This document shows, in pieces, positions 8,050-15,516 of a DNA stretch of 19,884 bases. The notes beneath the pieces were generated by a model. That model had not been told where the DNA came from. It ran no database searches and saw only the letters and a list, made by a program, of their open reading frames with translations. Within the stretch, counting starts at the first letter, position 1. Every line of letters begins with the position of its first letter. A program made the translations under genes and the position numbers. The DNA lies in the NCBI GenBank assembly GCA_037439945.1, contig JBBIVA010000064.1:1-19884 (forward strand). The letters are read 5' to 3'. The stretch is from CALEUX01 sp037439945. GTDB taxonomy: Bacteria > Bacteroidota > Bacteroidia > Bacteroidales > Marinilabiliaceae.

Positions 8050-8124
8050 TTATAGGTCAGATGGAACATCCATGCCCATAATCATACTCCTGTGTGTCGC
8101 CGAAAAGCAACGTGGATGTTTCAT
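8050..8124 (-). promoter_or_regulatory. Putative structured leader with a 24-aa upstream ORF, before the helicase
   Basis: On the minus strand an ATG at 8124 opens a 24-codon frame, MKHPRCFSATHRSMIM followed by GMDVPSDL and TAA, ending 41 bases before the helicase start. Its composition is far less AT-rich than the surrounding intergenic DNA. The ends of the same segment pair: TGGAACATCCATG (8062-8074) with CGTGGATGTTTCA (8111-8123), 11 of 13 Watson-Crick and the other two able to form G-U pairs in the minus-strand RNA. The loop contains AGGAG followed by ATG after one base and again after seven bases, unusual in a genome with few Shine-Dalgarno sites. This may be a translated leader peptide or a structured cis-regulatory RNA. 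Function is inference from position and structure. Confidence 0.45.
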
Positions 8125-8215
8125 GTGGTTATTATTGCAAATTATAAAAACTTACAACCACCAACTAAAACTAATATGTTAAAAATTATACTTTGACAGA
8201 TTAATCTAACAAAAT

Positions 8216-8324
8216 GAGTTTCCTCACTACGTTCGGAATGACAGTACGAAATAGTGAGTAAAATGGCGGTTTTGTCGCCCTGTTTATCTCCACAAAATGT
8301 CATTCCGAGTGAAAGGAGGAATCC
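8216..8324. repeat. MITE/REP-like palindromic element
   Basis: Two imperfect inverted arms of about 27 bases lie at 8216-8243 (containing TTCGGAATGACA) and 8298-8324 (containing TGTCATTCCGAG). The inner 12-base cores are exact complements and the outer parts are diverged. The sequence TGTCATTCCGAG...GAGGAATC is a well-known dispersed intergenic repeat type in bacteria. No coding capacity is seen. Confidence 0.7.
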
Positions 8325-8740
8325 ATATATAAATCTGGCAAAGTAGAAAAAATAATGATATTAAAAGAAATTGCGAATTACCTCAAAACTATTTATTAGC
8401 TATAAATAAACCAGGTAACAGAAGCCATAATTTCTTTACAAAGATAGCAAAAGAGAAGAATTGATTTTGACCCGAGGTTTGTTATTATGAACTGATTTTT
8501 ATTAAAAGCCGTTAAAACAAATGATTATTTATATACTTAGTATCAATGCCTTAAGATAAAAATTGATTTTAAAAAAACAGAAAAACTAAAACAATGAGTT
8601 TTTGTGTTTTGCAAGGTTTTAAATCAGGAACCGGGCTGGTGGTTCCAGTTTTGGTGGAATATTGACTTTTGTAATAGCCATTATTGGATATTATTTTCAG
8701 TGCAAATTATAAAATAACCAAAACAGTTCTAGTATTACAG
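8325..8740. other. Intergenic region with a possible frameshifted gene remnant
   Basis: Most of this stretch holds nothing recognisable. At 8594-8664 (plus) a frame reads MSFCVLQGFKSGTGLVVPVL then VEY and stop. Overlapping it in another frame, 8623-8712 reads IRNRAGGSSFGG then ILTFVIAIIGYYFQCKL and stop, a Gly/Ser-rich linker followed by a membrane-like segment. The join suggests a small membrane protein broken by a frameshift. I recognise no family and chance is possible. Confidence 0.3.
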
Positions 8741-9484
8741 TTATCGTACTGGTGGGGTACCCCTTTTGGTAGTAATAATTACAACACCGTTTACCCCCTT
8801 TTCTCCAAATCTGTTAATTGCGGCATCGCCCTTTAAAACCCTTATTGATTTTACATTATAAGATGGAACAATAACCATGGAATTCACAATTTTATCATCA
8901 ATAATATATAAGGGCGGATTTTCACTAATACCATACTTTTTTAATGTTGCTATAAACTCCCTTTCATCGGGTGACAAAATGAACTCTACCGGTATTGATA
9001 AATAAGAATGAACGGCTTTTCCATTTTTAACCCCGGGTTTCCATTTATCCAACATTTCAACAACTCTAATGGCTTCAATATCAAGTTCAGGGTTAATGCT
9101 TTTCTCGATTTTTACGTTCATCAGTTTTCCTTCATCAGTAATAACAAACGATACCTGCACAACTCCCTCAATTCCTTTCATCCAAGCGTCTTCGGGGTAA
9201 ATTAAATTGTTTTTAACAAATTTCTGAATATTAGAGGGAGATCCTTTAAAAACCGGACTTTTATCAACCTTATTATAAACTGAATCAGTTGAAGGGTTGT
9301 ATCCGATTTTTGATGCGTAAAGGCAATTTCCCTGGCCAGCGGTTAATAACATCAATATCATCGACAGGAATAAAATTTTACCACCTGCCAATAATATGTT
9401 TATTTTATTATTAATTCTGTTTAATGGTGTCATAATATAAGGCTTTTGCAAACCAAAATCAGCAAATTTTATTCCATAAATCAC
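8741..9484 (-). CDS. TonB C-terminal-domain protein with a SusC-like plug tail
   Basis: This 247-aa protein has a hydrophobic signal or anchor around residues 34-52 (GGKILFLSMILMLLTAGQ). A TonB C-terminal domain follows at about 80-170 (NNLIYPEDAWMKGIEGVVQV; VSFVITDEGKLMNVKIEKS; DKWKPGVKNGKAV; SIPVEF). Residues ~190-243 resemble the end of a SusC-type receptor plug: PLYIIDDKIV, SIRVLKGDAAINRFGEKGVN, GVVIITTKRG (compare PLYVIDG, IEVLKDASA, GANGVVLITTKRG). It lacks the long proline-rich spacer of a classical TonB and no exbB/exbD is near, so it may not energise transport; similar domain pairs occur at the C-termini of M56/BlaR1-like membrane peptidases. I kept the ATG at 9484 because the preceding bases are A-rich; ATG at 9433 (MTPLNRINNK) is an alternative. 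Domain calls are firm, the role is not. Confidence 0.8.
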   Translation of the reverse strand: MIYGIKFADFGLQKPYIMTPLNRINNKINILLAGGKILFLSMILMLLTAGQGNCLYASKIGYNPSTDSVYNKVDKSPVFKGSPSNIQKFVKNNLIYPEDAWMKGIEGVVQVSFVITDEGKLMNVKIEKSINPELDIEAIRVVEMLDKWKPGVKNGKAVHSYLSIPVEFILSPDEREFIATLKKYGISENPPLYIIDDKIVNSMVIVPSYNVKSIRVLKGDAAINRFGEKGVNGVVIITTKRGTPPVR

Positions 9485-9562
9485 TTTTTTTAATTTTATT
9501 TAACATCTATAATTCCATATTTTTTTTGACAATTATATTTAATGTTTCTCTAAAATATAAAA

Positions 9563-9594
9563 AAGGGTTGCTACAATACATTGCTACAACCCTT
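9563..9594 (-). terminator. Rho-independent terminator of the 100-aa gene
   Basis: AAGGGTTG (9563-9570) pairs with CAACCCTT (9587-9594). On the minus strand the hairpin is followed by TTTTTTATATTTTA. It starts 16 bases beyond the stop of the 9610-9912 gene. The spacer contains two copies of TTGTAGCAA (minus strand), which extend alternative pairing. Confidence 0.8.
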
Positions 9595-9609
9595 CATTTT
9601 CAATTCATG

Positions 9610-9912
9610 TTAAAAATTACCAGGCAAAATCTGTTTTTTGCCACTATCGCGGCGGGCATCTATTTTTTGCATTACTTCCCTTAGGCTATCAAAACTGCTT
9701 TCATTTATTCCGGCAACTTTTATATTGAATTCTTCATTGGTTTTTGATTCCGGATTTTTTTTCCGGTAATTATCGCTTATTTCAAAGTTTGAATAAATTC
9801 TTGGTTCTGAAAAACCTTCCACTTTCTCGTAATCAAGAAAGTCCAGATAGCGCAATAATTCTTCAAAAAATTCTGCTTTATCGTCCCGAACTTTAACTCT
9901 GTAATTCTTCAT
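9610..9912 (-). CDS. Conserved-looking 100-aa protein of unknown function
   Basis: A small, charged, soluble protein beginning MKNYRVKVRDDKAEFFEELL, with no signal peptide or membrane segment. The N-terminal half (FFEELLRYLDFLDYEKVEGF) looks like an amphipathic helix pair. The middle is polar (SDNYRKKNPESKTNEEF), and the C-terminus (FDSLREVMQKIDARRDSGKK) looks like another helix. The size and the opening strand-plus-helix resemble small antitoxin-like proteins, but no toxin gene is adjacent, so I do not assign one. It is transcribed alone: a strong terminator follows and more than 500 bases of non-coding DNA precede it. Coding nature is supported by the terminator placement, balanced amino-acid composition and absence of a competing frame. 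Confidence 0.75.
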   Translation of the reverse strand: MKNYRVKVRDDKAEFFEELLRYLDFLDYEKVEGFSEPRIYSNFEISDNYRKKNPESKTNEEFNIKVAGINESSFDSLREVMQKIDARRDSGKKQILPGNF

Positions 9913-10446
9913 TTAACAATTAATTTTGTATTATATTCAATTGGCCTGGATAATGGTTAAAAAAATCAATTTTAGTCACATGATAGTAAATTCATAAGTT
10001 TTTGTTAAGGTTAACCATATTATCGACTGTTTGTTTGAGCATTAAAATGACATATTTATTAATACACTAATAAATTAATTTTAAAAGCTTATTGTTTAAG
10101 CATTTACACACAACATCATTAATTGATATTTCAACCTTTTGCTACTTTCTCAATTACCAACAGAACACTAATGTGTTTTCCAACTACAAGTTACACAGAT
10201 TATTAAATTAAATCAAATAAAAAATTATATAGTAAATAAATTCCGGTGATGACATAACATACAGTAAAAAAATACCCGATAAACTACTTACTTTTATATC
10301 TGATAAATGAAAAAGTTTTTGCCCAAAATTGTAATAACTTTCTTAAGAAAGATCGTTTCAATCATATGATTTAAAGGATGATTATTTTACCCATAATAGG
10401 CCATTATAATTAGTTAATTACTTAAAGCCTGCCAGTTAAATATAGG
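9913..10446. other. Intergenic region with short palindromes
   Basis: No conventional gene is seen in this very AT-rich stretch. A 14-bp perfect palindrome, CTTTCTTAAGAAAG (10341-10354), and AATCATATGATT (about 10360-10371) lie close together. A plus-strand frame at 10306-10368 would encode the 20-residue basic, hydrophobic peptide MKKFLPKIVITFLRKIVSII. There is no evidence that it is translated. Confidence 0.4.
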
Positions 10447-11232
10447 TTATTTGATACTGATTGAAAATTTATCGGCATCCATCCAGGCTGGAAACGCTTT
10501 TCTGAAATCATTCAGGTGGCCCTTTAGCAGGGTTGTTTCAACCAGGCCTGCAACGCCATTACCTAAGCTATCCATAACATTTCCTTTAAAATCGACTACC
10601 ATTGAGTTGCCTGAATATTCTCCCAATTCGTCCATTCCAACGCGGTTAATACCCAAAACATAACTTTGGTTTTCAATGGCTCTGGCTTTAAGAAGGGTTT
10701 CCCAAACGCTATTGCGGGCCGATGGCCAGTTTGCTGCAAACAATGCAACATCATAATCATTCATATTGCGTGACCAAACCGGAAAGCGCAAATCATAACA
10801 AACAAAAAGCGCAAATTTCCAGTCATTAATTGTTATAATTTTCCTTTCTTCACCCTGCGTATAAAATTCGTCTTCTCCGCCCATTCTAAACAAATGCCTC
10901 TTATTATACCATTCTAACTGGCCGTTAGGAAAAACTGATATTAACCTGTTAAAGTATTTTGAATTTTCATTGATTACCACACTACCTGCAACAACAGCAT
11001 TCATTTTACCGGCAATATTTTGCATCCATTTTACAGCTTTGCCCTTCATGGATGATGCAATCAAACCAGGTTTTGATGAAAACCCGGTATTAAACATCTC
11101 GGGTAATAAAATTAAATTGGGGCTGTGTTTGCTCTGATCCAATAACTTTTGGATTGTTTTGAAATTATTATCTTCTGACTTTTTGTCAATATCATATTGT
11201 ACAATACTGATTTTAAAACTATTGGCATCCAT
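10447..11232 (-). CDS. yafV: Omega-amidase YafV-like (nitrilase superfamily)
   Basis: This 261-aa cytoplasmic carbon-nitrogen hydrolase has the complete nitrilase-superfamily triad: Glu45 (LLPEMFNTGF), Lys111 (WYNKRHLFRMGGED) and Cys145 (FVCYDLRFPVWSRN). The motifs YNKRHLFRM, CYDLRFPVWSRN, NWPSARNSVWETLLKARAIE and NQSYVLGINRVG are characteristic of the YafV/Nit2 omega-amidase group. Those enzymes hydrolyse alpha-ketoglutaramate and alpha-ketosuccinamate, the dead-end keto-amides formed by glutamine and asparagine transaminases; E. coli YafV is 256 aa. It is divergent from the YitT pseudogene and not in an obvious operon. The functional link to asnB at the other end of the window (amide nitrogen metabolism) is only thematic. 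Subgroup assignment is strong; substrate preference is by family. Confidence 0.92.
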   Translation of the reverse strand: MDANSFKISIVQYDIDKKSEDNNFKTIQKLLDQSKHSPNLILLPEMFNTGFSSKPGLIASSMKGKAVKWMQNIAGKMNAVVAGSVVINENSKYFNRLISVFPNGQLEWYNKRHLFRMGGEDEFYTQGEERKIITINDWKFALFVCYDLRFPVWSRNMNDYDVALFAANWPSARNSVWETLLKARAIENQSYVLGINRVGMDELGEYSGNSMVVDFKGNVMDSLGNGVAGLVETTLLKGHLNDFRKAFPAWMDADKFSISIK

Positions 11233-11475
11233 AAATAATAATTTTTCAAAATCTGATTCTTAAATGAGAAATGTTAAACTTGAATTTAAACACATATTCC
11301 CGTAAACTGCAAACTTCACAGGATGTGAATTAATAAAGGAATAAATTAGTTCATTAATTTCAAAAGAACAACTTATTATAAATGTTAAAAAAATAGTATA
11401 CAAAAACAACGAGGTTTATCATTTACTGTTCAAAAATCAATTTTTAAATTTATAAAACCCTAATAAAATTTCACA

Positions 11476-12365
11476 ATGAAATAATATATAAACAAGAAAA
11501 TTATTGATTATCTACTTGTTGTTGTTGGAGCATTCATACTGGCATCAGGATTTGTTTTTTTATAAATCCCTATAACATTGTACCAGGAGGAGTGTATGGA
11601 ATAGGAATTATAGTTCACCACTTTATTCCTGCTGTTCCGGTTGGATTATTCGGGCTTTTTATGAATATTCCCTTAACAATTGCAGGAATAAAAATTTTAG
11701 GCCCGAAATTTGGCTTTAAAACCGTTTTCGGAATGATACTTACCTCAGTTTTTATGGATACCCTAACCTATTTTATTGGGGAAAGCGATCCTTTATTACT
11801 TCAAAACGATTTACTTCTTTCGAGTGTTTTTGGTGGAATTGTAATTGGTTTTGGTTTAGGCCTTATTTTCAGATCAAGAGCAACATCGGGTGGTTCCGAT
11901 ATAGTTGCTATGGTATTGGCAAAATTCACTAAAATGCCCCTGGGGCAGCTCTTGATTATAGTTGACTCTGCAATTGTTTTGGTAGGACTGGTTGTTTTCA
12001 AAGATTGGAAAATACCTCTTTACTCATGGATAGTAATTTTTATTACGGGTAAGTTAATTGATATAACGCTTGATGGAATTAATTATGATAAGGCATTGTT
12101 TATTGTTTCAGAGAAATGGAGGAAATAAGAAAATGTATTTTAAAGGATTTAGACCGTGGATATACTTATTTTATGGCTGAAGGATTATTTGGAGGCCAGC
12201 CCAAAATTGTTATTTTTACAGTTATATACAAGGAGAGAACTGGCTACATTGGAACATTTGATCCGGGGAATTGACCCTAAATCATTTTTAATTGTTATGA
12301 ATACCAGTGAAATACTTGGTGAAGGATTCAAATCGTTGGCAGAAAAAACCAAACATGATATTTAA
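11476..12365 (+). pseudogene. YitT-family (DUF161/DUF2179) membrane protein, multiply frameshifted
   Basis: YitT proteins have five or six membrane spans followed by a cytoplasmic DUF2179 domain. The whole protein is recognisable here but split over frames. The N-terminus reads M-K-stop (TAA at 11482-11484), then YINKKIIDYLLVVVGAFILA and SGFVF. A frame change in the T7 run at 11555-11561 is needed to continue INPYNIVPGGVYGIGI, the family's PGGVYG motif. The middle (11592-12128) is open for 178 codons, with GLIFRSRATSGGSDIVAMVL and a final span. Near 12120 the frame shifts again into EIRKCILKDLDRGYTYFMAE and GLFGGQPKIVIFTV. At about 12221-12235 it shifts once more into TRRELATLEHLIRGIDPKSF and EGFKSLAEK. 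Four lesions make genuine decay likelier than read errors. A gene caller might report 11592-12128 from a GTG, but that GTG is the Val of PGGVYG. Confidence 0.85.
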
Positions 12366-12369
12366 ATTA

Positions 12370-12401
12370 AAAGCCGGGCTAAAAGTAATTTTCCCGGCTT
12401 T
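12370..12401. terminator. Bidirectional terminator between convergent genes
   Basis: AAAGCCGGG and CCCGGCTTT form a 9-bp GC-rich stem with a 14-base spacer that begins five bases after the YitT pseudogene stop and ends 11 bases before the 3' end of the barrel gene. A and T tracts flank both sides, so it could serve both strands. Confidence 0.75.
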
Positions 12402-12411
12402 AAAGTATTTA

Positions 12412-15279
12412 TTAAAACATTCTCCCGGGAGGCGGGGGACCTTCTCCGCCCTGATAAATAAAGGTACGTTGCTGTGGTGCACCGGGAGTTTGGTCATTAG
12501 GTCGTTGCGGAACGCCCTTACCCCTTAACCTGTAAGTAAAGGTTAACATGGTATAACGGGTTAACACTTCTGTTGTTGAAGTTTCAATGTAAGCATCCCT
12601 GATACTCCGGTTAACGCTCTTATTCTGATCAAGTAAATCGTACACCTTTAATCTTAACTCGGCCTGATTGTTTTTCAGGAATTTAACACCGAATCCGGCA
12701 TTCCAAAGTAAAAAATCCTGATCGAACCCTTCACCCAATCCTGTATAATACAAATGCTTTACGTTATTGTTAAAAACAAATCTTTTCAAAAACAGCCAGT
12801 TAAAGTCAAATTGTGTTGTATGGTTATAATAGTTGTAATTTTCGCTTATGGCCGATGAGTTTTCAATAATGTTGTAACCGGTATTATAAGAAAGAGTAAA
12901 ATCCAGTTCGGGTTTAATACTTGAACCAATAACCACTCCACCGGTAAATGTATATGTATCTGAAAAAGTATTTTTATAGTTATACATACCCGGCCTTGTA
13001 AGGAAGTTTACACCTCCGTTAAAATTAATGTTACTTTTAATTTTCTTAAAGGGAAACCCATATGAAACAAATGACCTAATACTATAATACCCGTTAAGGT
13101 TTACCGGTTTATTAAACTGTGTACCCCTTGGTAATAAAATTCCATCGCCAACAATACTATCCTGCCTTGCAATTACTGACGATGATGCCACATAATCGGT
13201 AAGGGAGGTAATACCACCCATTATAAAAAATGTTCGTGATTTTTCCGGATTATTCGTACTCAGGTTAAACATAAGGTTGTGCGAATATTGTTGTTTCAAA
13301 TCACGATTTCCTGAACTATAGGAACGTGTATTGCTAATATCAACAACATCCTGTAGCTGGTTAATTGTTGGCGCATTTGTGTTGGTACGGTAAAATAATC
13401 TGAAATTTGTAGTTTTGTCCTTTTTAACCCTAAAAATAACCGAAGGTAAAATGTTGTTAAAACTTTTTTGTGTAGTTGAGTATTGGGGATAAAACTGCTC
13501 ACCATTAAGCACTGCATCCTGGTAATTAACAATTGCAACCAGGTTTATATTTTGAGATGAAAAATTATAGCCAAGCCCACCCCTGTGCTGGATATAATCT
13601 GAAACTGTACTGTTGCTCAATGATGGCACTGGCAAATCTGCTGCCTGACCGGTAAGTGTCAGGTCAAAAACTTCCCTATTGCCATCACTTTTAGTTATTG
13701 ACGGGCTATAATTTATCATTAACATACTTTTGGGGGAAATTGGTTCAGTAAAGACCAAATCACTATTTATGCCATAACTTTTACCCGAATTTTCGGTAAA
13801 TAGGTTTATTAACAAATCATTATCCAATTGATTCAGGTAATCGCTTAGGGAATAAGAATTTGATTCACCGTTGGTAAATGTTGAAGAAGTGCCAACCCTA
13901 AGTGAAACAGTTCTCCGGCTTTTTATAAACTTATGGCGGTACATTATATCGCCACTTAATGAATACCCCTGGTTTGTTGAGTTTAAAAGATTGTTTGACC
14001 TAATTGTTTCAACCAGGTCATAATAATCAGAACCCATGGTAATAGATTTGCTTTTATTATCCTGCCAGCTTAAACGGGGTGTAAAAATTATACTGTTCAG
14101 GCTATCTATTGTATAAGTAAGGCGCAAATTAAACCTGTGATTATAATTATTCCTTGTTGAGCTATTATTTTCATCATAAATACGAAATCCATCTGGAGTC
14201 TCGAAATACTCTCTCAAATTATTTGAATTATTCTTATTATCGGAATGGTTGAAAAAATAGCTGGCTGTTACTTCAGCTTTTTTACCCCATAAATCACTAT
14301 AATTAATACCTAATGAATTAGTCCTGGTAATTCCTCCCAAACTTTCACCCATAAAACCACCAGATATTCCTGGCCCTCCTCCGCCACCAACTATTACACG
14401 CCTCTGGCCCTGTCCCTGGCCACTCATTGAACCGGTAATATCGTCCATTGAAAAGTTTTGCTGGTTAATATTATTAAACAAACCAACAACAGATATACGT
14501 CTTGATTCCTTAAATGAATTAAGATTCCCCCCGGCTTCATACCTGCCATTACTTCCAACACCAGCATACATACGGCCAAAATGACCATTGGCAACACCAC
14601 GTTTTGTAGAAATATTAATTGTACGTTCCTCGTTTCCATCGTTAAAACCGGTAAACTGCGACTGGTCGCTCTGCCTGTCAAACACTTCTATTTTATCGAC
14701 CATATCAGCCTGAAGATTTTTTATGGCGAGCATAGGGTCATTTCCGAAAAACTCTTTACCATCAACCAAAACTTTCCGAACCTGCTCACCTCCAGCCTTT
14801 ACAGTAGAGCCTTCAATTGAAATGCCCGGAATTTTCTTTAGTAAATCTTCAGTGGTTGCATCAGGATTAACTTTAAATGCTTCAGCATTATAAACTGTTG
14901 TATCGCCCTTTAACTCTTGTCGTAATAATAAACCCTTAACTTTTACCTCTTCAATATTCTGGTCCTTTAAATTTAGTTTTACAGGTTCCAATTCCAGATT
15001 TCTATCTGAAACTGTAATCCTTTTAAAGAAATTCTGGTATCCAACAAAAGAAACTATCAACATATAGTCGCCTGGGGCAATGTTTTTAATTTCAAAAGAT
15101 CCGTTACTTCCTGAACTTTGTCCAAATTGAATATCTGACCTGAGTTGACGTAACATAATATTGGCACCAGCCAGAGGTTTACCGGTATCGTCAAGTATCT
15201 GGCCTTTAAGTGTAAATTGCTGTGCATAAACCGAAAACGCAACAAAACAAAATAATAATAAAACAACTATTCTTTGCAT
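12412..15279 (-). CDS. Outer-membrane beta-barrel protein, TonB-receptor-like, with carboxypeptidase-like N-terminal domain
   Basis: This 955-aa protein begins with a signal peptide, MQRIVVLLLFCFVAFSVYAQ. Residues ~22-105 are a carboxypeptidase regulatory-like domain (FTLKGQILDDTGKPLAGANI; GDYMLIVSFVGYQNF). A plug-like region at ~110-235 has DATTEDLLKKIPGISIEGST, VLVDGKEFFGNDP and GNEERTINISTKRG. The rest is a long outer-membrane barrel of the OMP_b-brl_3 type, rich in alternating aromatic and polar strands (GINYSDLWGKKAEVTASYFF). The C-terminus, after the strand MLTFTYRL, ends in an unusual flexible Gln/Pro/Gly tail (RPNDQTPGAPQQRTFIYQGG, EGPPPPGRMF), so the barrel does not finish with the usual terminal aromatic strand. 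No SusD partner or TonB/ExbBD is adjacent, so the ligand is unknown. A 237-bp gap without a recognised promoter lies upstream. Family call is firm; transport function is inferred. Confidence 0.9.
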   Translation of the reverse strand: MQRIVVLLLFCFVAFSVYAQQFTLKGQILDDTGKPLAGANIMLRQLRSDIQFGQSSGSNGSFEIKNIAPGDYMLIVSFVGYQNFFKRITVSDRNLELEPVKLNLKDQNIEEVKVKGLLLRQELKGDTTVYNAEAFKVNPDATTEDLLKKIPGISIEGSTVKAGGEQVRKVLVDGKEFFGNDPMLAIKNLQADMVDKIEVFDRQSDQSQFTGFNDGNEERTINISTKRGVANGHFGRMYAGVGSNGRYEAGGNLNSFKESRRISVVGLFNNINQQNFSMDDITGSMSGQGQGQRRVIVGGGGGPGISGGFMGESLGGITRTNSLGINYSDLWGKKAEVTASYFFNHSDNKNNSNNLREYFETPDGFRIYDENNSSTRNNYNHRFNLRLTYTIDSLNSIIFTPRLSWQDNKSKSITMGSDYYDLVETIRSNNLLNSTNQGYSLSGDIMYRHKFIKSRRTVSLRVGTSSTFTNGESNSYSLSDYLNQLDNDLLINLFTENSGKSYGINSDLVFTEPISPKSMLMINYSPSITKSDGNREVFDLTLTGQAADLPVPSLSNSTVSDYIQHRGGLGYNFSSQNINLVAIVNYQDAVLNGEQFYPQYSTTQKSFNNILPSVIFRVKKDKTTNFRLFYRTNTNAPTINQLQDVVDISNTRSYSSGNRDLKQQYSHNLMFNLSTNNPEKSRTFFIMGGITSLTDYVASSSVIARQDSIVGDGILLPRGTQFNKPVNLNGYYSIRSFVSYGFPFKKIKSNINFNGGVNFLTRPGMYNYKNTFSDTYTFTGGVVIGSSIKPELDFTLSYNTGYNIIENSSAISENYNYYNHTTQFDFNWLFLKRFVFNNNVKHLYYTGLGEGFDQDFLLWNAGFGVKFLKNNQAELRLKVYDLLDQNKSVNRSIRDAYIETSTTEVLTRYTMLTFTYRLRGKGVPQRPNDQTPGAPQQRTFIYQGGEGPPPPGRMF

Positions 15280-15516
15280 AAACCTGATTGTTTAAAAATT
15301 GTTGGTAACCACTCAAAATTGCTGCTTAGATATAACAGGGTGCAAAAAGTTTAAGCAACTATAAATAAATTTTTGGGCTTAAAATTAACCGTAAATCAAT
15401 CATATTAATTATAAAACCGAGGAATGAACTTTTTTAATCGGCAAAACCAGAAAAAACACCGATATAGTTCCTTTTGGCTATTATTGGAATGGAGGGAAGA
15501 AAAAAAGAATTCCCTT

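Noticed and set aside
9610..9912. A toxin-antitoxin module
   Set aside because: The 100-aa protein has a loosely antitoxin-like size and start, but no toxin-like reading frame lies next to it on either strand.
11592..12128. A functional 178-aa YitT protein starting at GTG 11592
   Set aside because: The GTG is the valine of the conserved PGGVYG motif and the AGGAGG-like bases before it encode PGG; the first membrane span and the C-terminal domain are in other frames.
12156..12365. A separate 69-aa gene after the YitT region
   Set aside because: Its second half (RRELATLEHLIRGIDPKSF) is the C-terminal DUF2179 part of the same broken YitT protein, so it is not an independent gene.
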